Positions 1-12,261 of a stretch of DNA of 64,000 bases are shown piece by piece. Below the pieces are notes generated by a model. The model was not told the DNA's origin and made no database searches. It saw nothing but the letters and a program-made list of their open reading frames with translations. The stretch spans positions 1,231,519 through 1,295,518 of the forward strand of contig CM039512.1 in the NCBI GenBank assembly GCA_022432975.1, in the 5' to 3' direction. Origin of the DNA: Begonia masoniana (taxonomy: Eukaryota > Streptophyta > Magnoliopsida > Cucurbitales > Begoniaceae). Every line of letters starts with the position of its first letter. Positions within the stretch are counted from its first letter, which is position 1. A program made the translations under genes and the position numbers.

Positions 1-34
1 TACGTGCACAATTCGTCTACCTACTATATCTATA

Positions 35-1643
35 AGATCGAATGGAAATTGATGTTTCATGTTCGAATTCATCATCAACCTAAAACTCTAAGCTCAATCA
101 CAAAATGGAGGTCGAAACTTACCCTCGTTCAAAATCTTTCAAAAAGGCGGCGACAAAATCATCACAATCATGAGCCAGAAGGAAAAGTCAAGCAACGTGC
201 AATCCGAAGATCAAGTTCCATCACCCGGTTTATCGGTGAACAATGATCATCTACGAAGCAACTCGTATGAAACGATAATAGAAAAATAATAATACCCTAA
301 TCAAGTTTAGGGATTTGAAACACAAAGAGCGCATCATCACCGCCCTATTACCTATTTTGAGATGTTCATATAAGACAATCTTCATACAGCAGAAGATGTA
401 CTACGATGTTCTCCTAATACTTTGACACTGAGATCGTCTAAAGTATCGCGATGGTCCATCCTCTATCACAACAATAATAAAATCATTCAATAATGGTAAA
501 CGTGTAAATCATACATATATATACACGTAAAAAACTGACGTATTGGTAACCAGACCCTCTCAGGTTTTCATGGGTAATAGCTCACTAAAATAGGATTTTC
601 TTAAAAACCATACAATGCAGCGCAAATAATATAAAATTCTTACCTTTACATCGAACGCCTCCTTCTTCCAACTAGAGGCGCAACCTCAACAACTACCTCG
701 AAGTCGTCTGAACCTAATATAAAACTAAGTTAAGATTATTCAACTTAAAACTAAAGAGAGACACTAAGATTGGTCCTAAACGGGGACTAGGAATTCAATC
801 CTTAACACTATAAATGGTCGCGAACTTCATCGAGGCGCATACAAAACTTTCTTTAAAATAAACTATGCAGTCAACCTTTATGATAGATCGGTCGACCTTA
901 AAACATTGGATTTGTTTCTCGTCGACATCTCTCCTTTAAGCGGTCGACTGAAGCTCTTGGGTTTAATCATCATTGGTCAAACGGTCGCCACTTTATCCAC
1001 AATGTTATCACTTCCCCTGAGTGTCGTTTAGAATTTGGTGTGACCAAATTCTAGTTGGGCCGATTCGGACCCCGTATATCAATATTAGGTTATTTTTTTT
1101 TTTTTAAACGTTTTCTACCTATATCTGATGCTTGAGTCGCAAACTTATTGTACCGAATTGATCTTGTTTGATTCTCTCCTCTGCCCGGGTTTTTTCTCTT
1201 TCTAGGTTTTTCCACGTAAAATTTGGTGTCTATTATTTTTCTTGTTTTTTCTTTTTCGTTTCTTGATCGTTCGTACCAGTAGATTATACGCTATCCTAAA
1301 CTCTCAGGTTTCAATCCGTTTAGTCTAGCGGTCGACACTTCTCTTGAAGTGTCGACACTTACAGCTCTATGTTCCCAGCGTAGGGCTTGAAGTGTCGACC
1401 TACCGTCCACAGTGGTCGACACTTGGGCAATTTCCAGTGACAAGAAGTCGTGAAAATCGCTTTCCTTCGCCGATTTTGCCTCCAAACGATGACAATACCT
1501 GCACACATTCTTAATACACTAATATAGCTAGAAAGATCGAATGAAATTGAGTTTCATTGTTCGAATTCATCATCAACCTAAAACTCTAAGCTTCAATCAC
1601 AAAAATGGAGGTCGAAAACTTACCCTCGTTCAAAATCTTTTCA
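35..1643. repeat. Direct repeat pair in repetitive 5' region
   Basis: About 105 bases at 35-140 recur at about 1531-1643 in the same orientation. The copies differ mainly by one-base changes in homopolymers. Between them, 640-1500 is rich in the short word GGTCGAC/GTCGACACTT in both orientations. This looks like decayed transposon or LTR-derived DNA, but I found no PBS, PPT, coding domain or target duplication, so no class can be given. Confidence 0.55.
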
Positions 1644-1759
1644 TAAAAGGTGGTGCACGAAACCTCACGAACAATCTCTTAGCCATTGAACACGACGAAC
1701 TGCACAAAGCAAAATTGACCTTCTCTCCCTCTCTTTGGCGGCTACAAACAAAATGAGAA

Positions 1760-3150
1760 TAGGGTTTCTCTAATTCTATTTGTCTCTCACAATTTAAAGA
1801 ATTTGAAAATATCGCCTAAATTTAATATTATACGGAAAAAAATTCAAAAAAATATTAATTTTTACAATATCATTGTACGCAGTTCTCTTCATTTGAATCC
1901 ATTCTACCTCCCCTTGAAGTCAGGTCAAATATCAATTTCTCTTACATTATGACCCCGACTGTCATCAATACATCTTTATTTCATTTGATTGACCAGGATT
2001 CAGTGCAGCTGTCGCTCAGAAGCTTACCGGGCGTTGACATAAACTATCCTTCACGTTACGATGGTACGACTTTTAGTTATTCACCATTAACGTCGTAGGG
2101 TGTTTTATTGCTTCCATTTGACTGGAATTTAAAATGACAGTCTTCTCGTATCATTATTGGAAGGAAAAAAAATAGGACTTTGAGGCATCTTTTATAAGTA
2201 GACTAAATGATTTACTGTTATAAATATTTATAATTTATCATAATTATTTTATAACTAAATTAATGACATAATAACTCTAACGAAATTATTAACAAATTCT
2301 CTCATAAACCATATTTAATAACAAAATCATATTTAAACTATGTTTCTTTACAGAACATTTTACGGACACTTGGTTTGCTAACGCAGATGCCTACTAAAAG
2401 TACCCACAGATTTGCACTGGCACCTGCGAATGGAGTCCAAAATGCTCGTGACAATGACGCGGGAGCCTGAGAATGAAGAAGTAAAAATTGCTCTCTAATA
2501 CGAGAGCTCGCAACTTTTAAGCAAAAATAGATTTAATGACGATTTTGTTAACTAAAATAATTTAATGGCGAATTTCTTTATCATTCAATAGTTTAAGATT
2601 TTAAAAATCGTAATAAATCTTACGTGATTAATTTTTCTTCTATCCTTAATTCTGGCAAAATAATTGAATGATTTAAAAGGAAAACTCCTAGTCGTTTGAT
2701 TAGATACGAAAGTCGTTTTTGTCCGGGACCGACCGACCTGCAAAGCCGTCAACGGCTTAGGTGGTAACAGTCCAAAACCACTTGCAATCAGTCACGTAGG
2801 CCTACTCGCCAAAGCCAACCATTAGTCAACGCTTGGTCACTAATCCATCTCCACGTGACATAGGGAAATCTATCACATGTCATTCAACCAACAACATCAT
2901 AGATTAAAAAAAAATTCACATATGAATTCGTACATTGCGGCCAGCACGTAGTGCTTTTAACCTCGAACGTTTCTATTTAGGCACTTATGCGGAGGGCAGT
3001 GTACCATGCCATCTGTTTTTGAGACAGATACCAGATTTTAAAAAAATGTACATATAATTTGTCGAAGAACAGCTTCCGCGTGGACTTGTAACGTTATTAC
3101 ACGGTCGACACACCACAATCGTACGCGCGTGGTTCTGTTTTTTCAGTTGT
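1760..3150. other. Intergenic, no gene seen
   Basis: AT-rich sequence without a recognisable coding region or RNA gene. The last few hundred bases, running into the CT-rich stretch at about 3236-3258, are probably promoter and leader of the ankyrin gene that follows. Confidence 0.5.
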
Positions 3151-3832
3151 GTCAATGGCCATTTCTACCTCCTCTAATTTAGCCTCTAGCCTCCTCCTCT
3201 AACGCCATCGTCATCGTCATTGTCATCGTCATTCACCTCTCTCTCTCTCTCTCTCTTCTCTGTCCTGGACTGTCCTTATATTCACATCAAGCTTGTCGAT
3301 TCATTCTTCTCTGCATTTTTCTGGGTTTTCAAATACTTGTATTTTCAATCATTTTCTTCTTCCTCGGAAAAAAAAACGCAGCCCCTCCAGCTTTCGGCGT
3401 CGATATATCAAAAAAGTTCGACCCGAGAGAGGTTTGAAGATCCTCCCCTGGCCCCCCATGCAGCTTCTTTGGATACGAATATCTTCACCAAATCCAGGTT
3501 TGCAAATCAATTGTTTCCATTTCGTTGATTTGGATTTTGGAGGAAGGTTGAAAAAATCGATGAAAAATTTGAGCCCGTCATTTTTTTTTTCCAGAATTGT
3601 TCACATAGTTTTTTTTTTTTTTGGAGGTTGATATTGAAAGATTAGGAAAAATGGTGGGTTGTTTGTAGGTTAGTGCGATGTCTGCGGTTTTAAATAAAGA
3701 TTGAATTTTTTTCGTAAACAGACCTATAAATTGGGAGGAAAGGAGGGTGGAGCAGGAGGAGTGGAGATTGAAAACGAAGAAGAACGGCTTAAAAGTTTTT
3801 GCTTCTGTTAGATTCCACGATATAATTGTTTG

Positions 3833-4023
3833 ATGAGAAAGATGGTTGTAATGGACAGGAAATGAGGGTTTTGCTTTTCCTGAAAAGTTATAAAGGAATT
3901 TCCGATTGTTTATCTGAATCAGATCCTGAATCCGATGGACGAACTGGTAGAACTGCCGGAAATCGGTGGGCAGAACTTGCCTCGAAAGAAAATGACAAAA
4001 CAGTTAACCGGAAAACGGGATGA
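3833..4023 (+). promoter_or_regulatory. Two upstream ORFs in the ankyrin gene leader
   Basis: The leader just before the chosen ATG at 3935 holds at least two AUG-initiated upstream frames. One is a 10-codon frame at 3833-3865. The other starts at 3862 and runs to 4023, so it overlaps the main start codon in another frame. A leader intron at about 3498-3721 (GT at 3498, AG at 3720-3721) is plausible; both uORFs lie downstream of it and would stay in the mRNA. By general principle such uORFs lower translation of the main frame; that effect is inferred here. Confidence 0.5.
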
Positions 4024-5782
4024 TACTCCATTGCATTCTGCTGTCAGAGCTGGAAATCTTTCACTTGCTATGGAAATCATTGCCGGAGCCGACGAACTGA
4101 AGGAATTGTTGTCGAAGCAAAATCAATCCGGCGAAACAGCTCTGTACGTGGCCGCCGAATATGGTTTCGTTGATTTAGTGAGAGAGATGATGAAGCATTA
4201 CGACCTTTCCGACGCCGGAATCAAAGCAAGAAACGGGTTTGATGCATTCCACATTGCAGCCAAGCAAGGGGATTTGGGTAAATCTCCATTGCAAACCTTT
4301 TTTCAATCTGATTTCTATTTCTTTTCTGGAGATGAATTTGATTTTGTTTTACTAATTCGCAGAAATACTCCAAATTCTCATGGAAGCTCATCCAAAACTC
4401 TCCATGACAGTCGATATATCGAACACGACCGCTTTACACACGGCTGCGACACAAGGGCATATCGAGACTGTAAATTTTCTATTGGAAGTGGGAAGTAGCC
4501 TGGCAGCCATTGCTAGAAGTAATGGAAAAACTGCCTTGCATTCTGCAGCAAGAAACGGACATGTAAGTGTCGTTAAAGCGATTTTAGAAACAGAGCCCGG
4601 GATCGCAGTAAGAGTCGACAAGAAGGGCCAAACAGCTCTTCACATGGCGGTGAAGGGCCAATGCATAGAGGTTGTAGAGGAGTTGATAATGGCAGATCCA
4701 TCGTCTATAAACATGGTTGATAATAAGGGAAACACAGCTCTGCATATAGCTGCCCGAAAAAATCGAGCTCAGGTAATTTCAACCTTTCTTCTTCTTCTTC
4801 TCCATTTGCGGCCTGAATTCCATGTCATATTCTTGTACTAACTTCAATTTTAGTATGTCAAACAAGGGAAAGAAGCTGATTTAACTTGTTTTTGTCTGAT
4901 CAGATTGTAAGACGGCTTCTCGGCCAAAAAGAAACCGATACGAAAATGGTAAACAGGTCGAGGGAAACGGCCCTCGACACTGCCGGGAAAATGGGCCATC
5001 CGAATATCACAGATATTCTCAAAGAGTTCAACGTCCCCAGCGCCAACACCATCACCCCACAGGCGACAAATCCAGCTAGAGAATTGAAGCAAACAGTCAG
5101 CGACATTAAACATGAAGTCCATTATCAGCTAGAACACACTCGCCAAACAAGAAGGCGAGTCCAAGGAATTGCCAAGCGTTTAAACAAAATGCATTCAGAA
5201 GGACTTAACAATGCTATAAACTCCACAACCGTTGTAGCTGTTCTTATAGCCACGGTAGCTTTTGCAGCCATTTTTACCGTCCCCGGCCAGTATGTCGACG
5301 ACCCTGATAACGTATCTCCAGGATTCTCGCTTGGGGAAGCAAATATATCTCCTAAAGCTCCATTTATAATGTTCTTCATCTTCGATTCGATTGCCCTCTT
5401 CATTTCTCTGGCCGTTGTGGTCGTTCAGACTTCAGTCGTCGTGATCGAAAGCAAGGCAAAAAAGCAGATGATGGCGATAATCAACAAGCTCATGTGGTTG
5501 GCTTGCGTGCTTGTTTCAGTAGCGTTTTTGTCGCTGTCTTTTGTGGTGGTGGGGAAGAAGGAGAAATGGCTGGCAATAGGAGTAACCATTATCGGAACTA
5601 CGATAATGGCGACTACGTTAGGGACGATGTCTTACTGGGTAATTAGGCATCGGATTGAGGATTCAAATCTGAGGAGCGTGAGAAAATCGTCGATGGGTAG
5701 TCGGGAGAAATCTTGCTCCCTCTCTGTCATGTCGGATTCTGAGATTCTGAACAGTGAGTATAAGAAAATGTATGCGATCTGA
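3935..5782 (+). CDS. ANK1: Ankyrin-repeat/PGG-domain membrane protein (ANK1-like)
   Basis: Three exons join in frame: 3935-4277, 4363-4772 and 4904-5782, giving 543 residues. The N-terminal half carries tandem ankyrin repeats, seen as repeated TPLH, TALY and TALH cores. The C-terminal part is a PGG-type domain with about four hydrophobic segments, including a stretch with NAINSTTVVAVLIATVAFAA. The protein ends in KKMYAI. Order, length and sequence match the Arabidopsis At5g02620-type proteins (about 524 residues); relatives such as ITN1 act at the plasma membrane in stress signalling. The start at 3935 is the first in-frame ATG that keeps the conserved MTKQLTGKRDD block; an internal ATG at 3992 begins exactly there and is the alternative start. 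The family is sure; the biological role of this member is not. Confidence 0.93.
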
Positions 5783-7680
5783 ATCCTTTCTCCGCCGGAA
5801 TTTTTAGCATTCGGCGGAAGAAAGAAGATAACTACACTGCCACGAGCATTTTGGTTCTTGTCTATTAACCCTTCAATGGAGATCATGACTTCATTGTTTC
5901 TCTAAAAACTTCCCTTCCATGGACAAGAACCAAAACCAAAGTACAAAAACAAAAAACATGTAATGTTCAACTTCATCCCAATAACCCACTTTTTAGCTGG
6001 GCCGAGCCCGTTACCTGTTCTTTTCAGTTTGTTGACCCTGTTCGCATTCATAATGATTCGAATTTTTAAGGTCAACCTAATCCAACGGCTGAAATTCGCT
6101 CTTCTCTCCATTTAATTTTAGTGAAGGGGTGCAATTATTTGACAGGAGAAATTAATTATCCTGTGTAAACGTGTGTACGTAAATAGAAATAAAGTCGATC
6201 TACCTACCACATAACCTTCTGATTCTGTTTCAATCAGACCAACTACTGCCAATCAATCCAAACTTGAACAGCACTCACTGACCGGTCAACTAAAACTTTC
6301 ATAGAAATTTCCAGCTGCAAACTTAACGTGCAATTATAATATTTTATTTTATTTATTTGATTAAAAAAATATGATCTTTATTCATGTCTTCTGTGTAAAT
6401 GGCATGCACGTAGAAGATTGGTTTTTTTTAAAGTCAGCCATACAATTCTGAATTCCATATTCATGTACAGTTAATGACTCCATAAGAAAATTCATGAAAA
6501 ATCGAGGATAAATGAGTCGAAATTTTGATAAATATCAGCAACAGTGGATGATGATAGTGACTGGACTGATCAGAAGCACGTAAATGTCAACTGATGAGTA
6601 CACTGTAAAAGAAAACCCATTAATGCTGCACTTTAGTCGAACCATCTGATTAGGTGAGTGTGGAGAACGAGTGTTCATGTTCTAATCAGCTTCTCAGTTC
6701 TTCATGATCATCGCTGTTGATTAATGCTTAGCCGGTTCAGGTTTTGACGTTGAGATGGAGGATTTGACACCATTAAAGAATTGGGAGAGAGACGATGTTT
6801 GAAAGAATTTACTCTTCACCTACTCTGAGTGTGAAACCAGAACAACAGAGTGCCGATCTGGTGAAGCTCCCATCTTTTGATAAGTGAACTCTGTGGGAAA
6901 ACTTTGAAACTTTTCTGCAGAAAACACCGACAATTAATTTCTAGGCTTTACACTTCACGTTCAAAGGAGCAGAAATTTCTATGCAAATATTGTTATTTTA
7001 TTCGTTTTTTCCCTGATCTTCCTCGCATTTATTCTACTGGTAAAATGGGCTTCCCACTTCGGCCACCTTCTTCTTGCTTTTTAATACCTAATCTGTTACT
7101 TTAATCTGCCTTTCTACTGCCATTAAAGCTAAAATAAAACACCAAAGTTTCTCTCTGCTTCAGTTACCTTCTTGTTTCACCGATGGAGAGTATCTTGATT
7201 GCTTGAGTTCGCAGAGGAAGGTCAACTCTGTTAAACTTGGCTGGCTTTCTCGTTTTCCCCTTTTGCACTGTTTGTCAAACGCCATATGCTTGCTATTTGT
7301 TTATTTTCTCTTCTCTTTAGTTGTACGTTATAGAGAGTTGTTATCTATCTGTCCGCGTCCAAAGCTGTCATCAACTTCAAATCATCCTGTTCTCATCATT
7401 CGGTGCACTTTTTTTTTGCTTTTGAAGTTTCATTTTACCCAGTTCCTCGCTGTAAGGATGCCTCAGATTTGGCTTCTGCTGAAGACTATGGATCTGGGTC
7501 TGTCTCTTTTGCAGCTTTTATGAGCTATCAAAGGTGCTATTTTTCCTCTCTCTATCAGTTTGATTCAAGGGTTTTGTTTTCTACTGTTTTTCCGATCTGG
7601 GAACCCTAGGTTTTAAGCTGGGATCAATTTGGAGTTTGACCATCCTTTCTTTTCGCTCTATATGTTTTGAATCTAAGACG
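5783..7680. other. Intergenic and HERK1-like leader
   Basis: No gene is visible. The first few hundred bases are 3' untranslated and flanking DNA of the ankyrin gene. The last 500 or so bases are T-rich, leader-like DNA before the receptor kinase. Open frames here are short and show no family likeness. Confidence 0.5.
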
Positions 7681-10173
7681 ATGGATTATAAGAGATTTGA
7701 ATTGCTTTTCTGGGCTTTGTTGATTACGAGCTGGGTATGTTGTTCTACTGGGTTTACACCTGCTGACAATTATCTTATAAACTGTGGATCGAATGCTAAT
7801 TCTTCAGTTGGCAGCCGTGTTTTTGTTGCTGATAATTTTTACTCGAAAGTGCTTTCTACCCCGCAAGATGTTCTTGCCAATAACAATGAGAATTCCATCT
7901 CAACTCTGTATCGAACGGCCAGAATCTTTACCGGATCCTCAAAGTACACATTTTCAATTAGTCAGAGAGGAAGACACTGGATCAGACTCTATTTCTACCC
8001 GTTTGTTTATTCCACTTATCATTTGAGTGCAGCAAAATTTTCCGTTTCTACTCAAAATAATGTTCTTTTGGGCGATTATGTCGCTTCGAATAATCCAACT
8101 GTGAAGGAATTCTCCGTAAATGTCACCTCAAGCGCACTTGTAATTGCTTTCACCCCTTCCAACGGCTCATTTGCATTCTTGAACGCCATAGAAGTAGTTT
8201 CAGTTCCTGATTGGCTGATTCCTGATGCTGCTGCTGAAACATTCAACCCATCAGGGCAATTTCAAGGATTCTCAAATCTTGCTCTCGAAACAGTTCATCG
8301 GATAAACATGGGTGGCCCGGCAGTGACTTCTGACGACGATACACTATGGCGAACTTGGATTTCTGATGCAGACCTATCAGAACCAAAAAATGGAGTTTTG
8401 AATATCTCAAATATTCCAGCCGTTAAATATGTTGCCGAAGGGTCGACAGAAGATATTGCGCCAAAACCTGTCTATGGCACTTTATCCCAGATGAACACAG
8501 TGGATGATCCGAACAGTAATTTCAATGTCAGCTGGAAGTTTGATGTGGATCCTGGATTTCTCTACCTTGTCCGGTTTCATTATTGTGACATTGTGAGTAA
8601 ATCTCTTCACTCTCTGTATTTCAACGTTTATATCAATTCTTGGTTGATCGATCGGGACCTTGATCTTTCTTTGAGAATTAATGTTCTGGCTGCTCCGTAC
8701 TATAGAGATGCAATTATCTCAATCGGTACCCAAAACACCGTTCGAGTCAGTATTGGTCGATCCTTTTTGGATAATGTTTATCCAAATGCAATTCTAAATG
8801 GGCTGGAGATTATGAAAATGAACAATTCTGCAGGAAGCCTCAGTGCCGAGTCCTCTATCGGTAATTCTCCCGATTCGGGTTCGAAAATACACGTGGGGGT
8901 GATTGTTGGTGCGACTGTCGGGGTGTTTGCTGTAATTTTACTGGTTGGAACTCTGTTTATGTTGGGCAGAAGAAGAAGGCAGATGCTTCTTCAGGCTCGT
9001 TCGAAGAGTTGGGTTCCATTATCGACCAACGGAGGAAACTCACTCACCATGGGAAGTAAATATTCGAATGGAACAATTGCGAGTGGGGTATCTAATTATG
9101 GGTATAGAATTCCTTTTGCAACCGTCCAAGAATGTACTAACAATTTCGACGATAGCTGGGTTATTGGGATTGGTGGGTTTGGAAAGGTCTATAAGGGAGA
9201 GTTAAGTGATGGCACAAAAGTGGCTGTTAAGAGGGGAAATCCCAAGTCTCAGCAGGGATTAGCAGAGTTTCAAACTGAAATTGAAATGCTGTCTCAATTT
9301 CGCCACCGCCATCTTGTTTCGCTGATTGGCTACTGCGATGAGCGGAATGAGATGATATTGGTTTATGAGTATATGGAAAATGGAACCTTGAAGAGTCATC
9401 TCTATGGTGCGGGACTTGCCAGTTTGAGCTGGAAGGAGAGGCTTGAGATATGCATTGGAGCAGCTAGAGGACTGCATTATCTTCACACTAGCTATGCAAA
9501 GCCGGTTATCCATCGCGATGTGAAGTCGGCAAACATATTACTTGACGAGAATCTCATGGCTAAAGTTGCTGATTTTGGACTTTCGAAAACCGGTCCTGAG
9601 ATTGATCAAACCCATGTGAGTACGGCCGTGAAGGGAAGTTTTGGATATCTCGACCCTGAATATTTCAGAAGGCAGCAACTCACTGAGAAGTCCGATGTAT
9701 ATTCATTTGGGGTCGTTTTGTTTGAAGTAATCTGTGCTAGGCCTGTCATAGATCCATCTCTTCCTAGAGAAATGGTGAATTTAGCTGAGTGGTCAATGAA
9801 ATGGCAGAAGAGAGGGCAATTGGACCAAATTATAGACTCTACTCTGGTGGGGAAAATTAAACCAGATTCACTGAGAAAGTTCGGAGAAACCGCAGAGAAA
9901 TGCTTGGCTGACTATGGAGTTGACAGACCTGCCATGGGCGATGTCTTGTGGAATCTCGAGTATGCCCTTCAACTTCAACAAGCGGTGATAGAGGGCGATC
10001 CTGAAGATAACAGTACTAATATGATCGGTGAGCTGTCTCCTCAGGTCAACAATTTCAACGAATCGGATGCAAGCGTTTCAGCTACGCAATTAGAGGTTCC
10101 GGGAGTGGACGATCTTTCTGGCGTCTCAATGAGTAGGGTCTTCTCACAGTTGGTGAAATCCGAAGGTAGGTGA
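7681..10173 (+). CDS. HERK1: CrRLK1L receptor kinase, HERK1-like
   Basis: A single uninterrupted frame of 830 residues, typical of this intron-poor family and equal in length to Arabidopsis HERK1 as I recall it. From the ATG at 7681 it shows a signal peptide, the mature start FTPADNYLINCGS, two malectin-like regions to about residue 395, one membrane segment at about 401-427, and a Ser/Thr kinase at about 487-762. Kinase landmarks are GIGGFGKV (P-loop), HRDVKSANILL (catalytic loop), DFGLSK and GSFGYLDPEYF (activation segment). The tail ends VFSQLVKSEGR, as in HERK1. Family members sense cell-wall state and RALF-type peptides at the plasma membrane and act in cell elongation. A near-cognate upstream extension in the same frame is possible but would precede the signal peptide, so 7681 is preferred. 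Which of HERK1, HERK2 or ANJEA is the orthologue needs a tree; HERK1 fits best. Confidence 0.95.
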   Translation: MDYKRFELLFWALLITSWVCCSTGFTPADNYLINCGSNANSSVGSRVFVADNFYSKVLSTPQDVLANNNENSISTLYRTARIFTGSSKYTFSISQRGRHWIRLYFYPFVYSTYHLSAAKFSVSTQNNVLLGDYVASNNPTVKEFSVNVTSSALVIAFTPSNGSFAFLNAIEVVSVPDWLIPDAAAETFNPSGQFQGFSNLALETVHRINMGGPAVTSDDDTLWRTWISDADLSEPKNGVLNISNIPAVKYVAEGSTEDIAPKPVYGTLSQMNTVDDPNSNFNVSWKFDVDPGFLYLVRFHYCDIVSKSLHSLYFNVYINSWLIDRDLDLSLRINVLAAPYYRDAIISIGTQNTVRVSIGRSFLDNVYPNAILNGLEIMKMNNSAGSLSAESSIGNSPDSGSKIHVGVIVGATVGVFAVILLVGTLFMLGRRRRQMLLQARSKSWVPLSTNGGNSLTMGSKYSNGTIASGVSNYGYRIPFATVQECTNNFDDSWVIGIGGFGKVYKGELSDGTKVAVKRGNPKSQQGLAEFQTEIEMLSQFRHRHLVSLIGYCDERNEMILVYEYMENGTLKSHLYGAGLASLSWKERLEICIGAARGLHYLHTSYAKPVIHRDVKSANILLDENLMAKVADFGLSKTGPEIDQTHVSTAVKGSFGYLDPEYFRRQQLTEKSDVYSFGVVLFEVICARPVIDPSLPREMVNLAEWSMKWQKRGQLDQIIDSTLVGKIKPDSLRKFGETAEKCLADYGVDRPAMGDVLWNLEYALQLQQAVIEGDPEDNSTNMIGELSPQVNNFNESDASVSATQLEVPGVDDLSGVSMSRVFSQLVKSEGR

Positions 10174-10745
10174 CCGGAGGAAGCTACTCTTATCCTTCTG
10201 AGCATTTCTGATTTGAGCTTTCTCCTTTACAATCCAATTCAGATGAGCCCTTCATAGACTACATGAAGAAATTATAAGTTCTGTTTTGTACATGGAGGGC
10301 GGTGGTTCAAGTGAGTTGCAGTTATGTTTTTATCGAGGATTTTGCTTTACGTGCACTTTTGATGAAATGTATCAGATTCCAATACATATTTTAATAACAG
10401 GGTCTTGATTTGCTTCTTTCATTTCCGTGTTTTCTGCCTCTGCATTTATGAAATCTTGTTTTTCGTTCGTTAGAATTCGGTCTCGGTGAGTCGAATTTCG
10501 GGTCGGTTGGAAATATTAGCAATGATTTCCTCGCGGAAATATAGTCGGGATATGGCGTAGCAATAATTACAGAAGTATTTGATAATGGCCAGCCTGCTGT
10601 AACTGGATTTTGATTTTATGAAATCCAGGAATCACACGCTAATCTCATGATTTGAACTAATGTCATCGATGCTAATTGTCTGAAGTTTAGTTTCATCTAA
10701 ATCAAGTTTCTAAATTTTAAATGACAGAGAACTGAAAAATATATA
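10174..10745. other. Convergent 3' flank
   Basis: Space between two genes facing each other. It should hold both 3' untranslated regions. Nothing else is recognisable. Confidence 0.45.
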
Positions 10746-11255
10746 TTACTGGGATTTTCCATGATCGACCACATCGATCTTGGAGGTGCAAGATAGCAAT
10801 CTACGAAAAAGGGATCGAAGAGAAGCTCTGGACACCTCTTTCGCTCCTCTGAAGACGACGTCCATCATCTTCTTCTTCTTCTTCTTCTTCTTCTTCTCCT
10901 TCTTCTTCTTCTTCTTCTTCTTCTTCTGATCAGGCTTCTCTGCCAGCTTTTTCTTCCTCCGATACGTCACTTTCTGGCTCCATAATTTACACAGACATCT
11001 TTTCGTCTTCTGAGGAACTGTCTGTTTTCTCGAAAACTTGTAGCTTCTCAAGTATATTTGTCTGCACGAGATGCTGTCGACGACCCTCGGGTGATTTACT
11101 GGTCCGTTCGAACGCCGGGTCTTGTTGCACGAGCTCACTGATCTGACAAATTGCGCTTCAGATTCCGGCCATTTGTAGAGGTTTACGTACGTGGGTCTGA
11201 TCGGAAAGCCGGCGTCATCTACGCAGTTCGATATGCAAACTGAAGCCAAAGCCAT
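10746..11255 (-). CDS. Small basic protein with poly-lysine tract, function unknown
   Basis: One open frame of 169 residues. Its middle carries SCRQIYLRSYKFSRK, which resembles a block I associate with small uncharacterised plant proteins, followed by a second Cys-containing basic segment. The C-terminal part VFRGAKEVSRASLRSLFRRL looks helical. A CTT/TTC microsatellite at about 10870-10926 (plus strand) encodes a near-pure lysine run inside the protein. On the reverse strand, a likely splice acceptor a few dozen bases before the ATG (TTTTTGCAG) suggests a leader intron. No catalytic motif or membrane segment is seen. The conserved flanks on both sides of the repeat argue for a real gene; the function is unknown. 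Confidence 0.6.
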   Translation of the reverse strand: MALASVCISNCVDDAGFPIRPTYVNLYKWPESEAQFVRSVSSCNKTRRSNGPVNHPRVVDSISCRQIYLRSYKFSRKQTVPQKTKRCLCKLWSQKVTYRRKKKLAEKPDQKKKKKKKKKEKKKKKKKKKMMDVVFRGAKEVSRASLRSLFRRLLSCTSKIDVVDHGKSQ

Positions 11256-12261
11256 GAGAAAGAGACAGAGAGTTCGATGATTTTAGAGAATAATTCTCTG
11301 CAAAAATCAAAAAATAAATTCAGTTGTTTTAGCTATAAAGCAATAAAAAAGGCAGAAACCAGACTTCGAAACTATTCTCGATTTCATAATTTTGTTTTCT
11401 AGCCATCGTTTTGTCAACAAACAAATTAAGGGTATCTAAGAATATAATTGGAAATAACCACTGATTCGTGTCTAAATTGTCGTCTTCCCTGTAAAGTACT
11501 GTTCTCTGTTTTCACGTAATCCAGCAATAGATCAAGTAAAAGAGAGAGAGACAGGCAGCCCCACCGCCACTCATGGACACACTCCTTGCCCATCAGAGCT
11601 GACTAATGATCAGTAATTATAGCAGCTGCGCAAGCTGACCATTTCTGCTTCTCACGCCTGGCCCTGACCATCTTCTCCTTCTTTTTTCCCATTTGGATCT
11701 GCGTTTTTGTTTATGGGCTGTTTGAGCCATTACCTGTTTTTGATTCTTTGAATATGCGTTTGGATCCGACGACCTAGGCCTATCGATTACATAATTAACT
11801 ATATTTTATTTGGTTTATGTTTCTCTGTCTTTTGCCCAGCATTAGACTCGACCAAATTGGTTGGACAGGACAAGCATATTAGATGGTCCACGCTTGATCG
11901 AGATCTCCACCAGAGCCCATTGAGATTGTTGTTTCATTAAACAGAGTGGAAAGAAGGATGTCTTTGTTCTATTTCTTGTCATACTTCTTAGTTTCTGCTT
12001 GACTTTTCGTATTGACCGATAAATTCTTCTAGAAATTACTTATTTTACTATTAAGACGAGTTCTAAGATTGTTGTGATATTCTCGACACGGTTCCGTTAT
12101 TTCGAGTGGATGATTTTAAAATACTCAATTTTGGGTATCATGCTTTGTTGAATTTGGAGTGTTGATTTCTGATGATTTAGTAGTAAAAAATACAAGTTCT
12201 AAATGAGGGGCTAGAATTCAGAATTTGAGTTGACGCAATTGACACCGTCTTTTAAAAAAAG
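11256..12261. other. Upstream region of the small basic gene
   Basis: Probable promoter and leader of the minus-strand gene at 10746-11255. No other coding or RNA signal is seen. Confidence 0.4.

Noticed and set aside
7203..7609. Open frames before the receptor kinase
   Set aside because: T-rich leader-like DNA, no family likeness, directly upstream of the kinase start.
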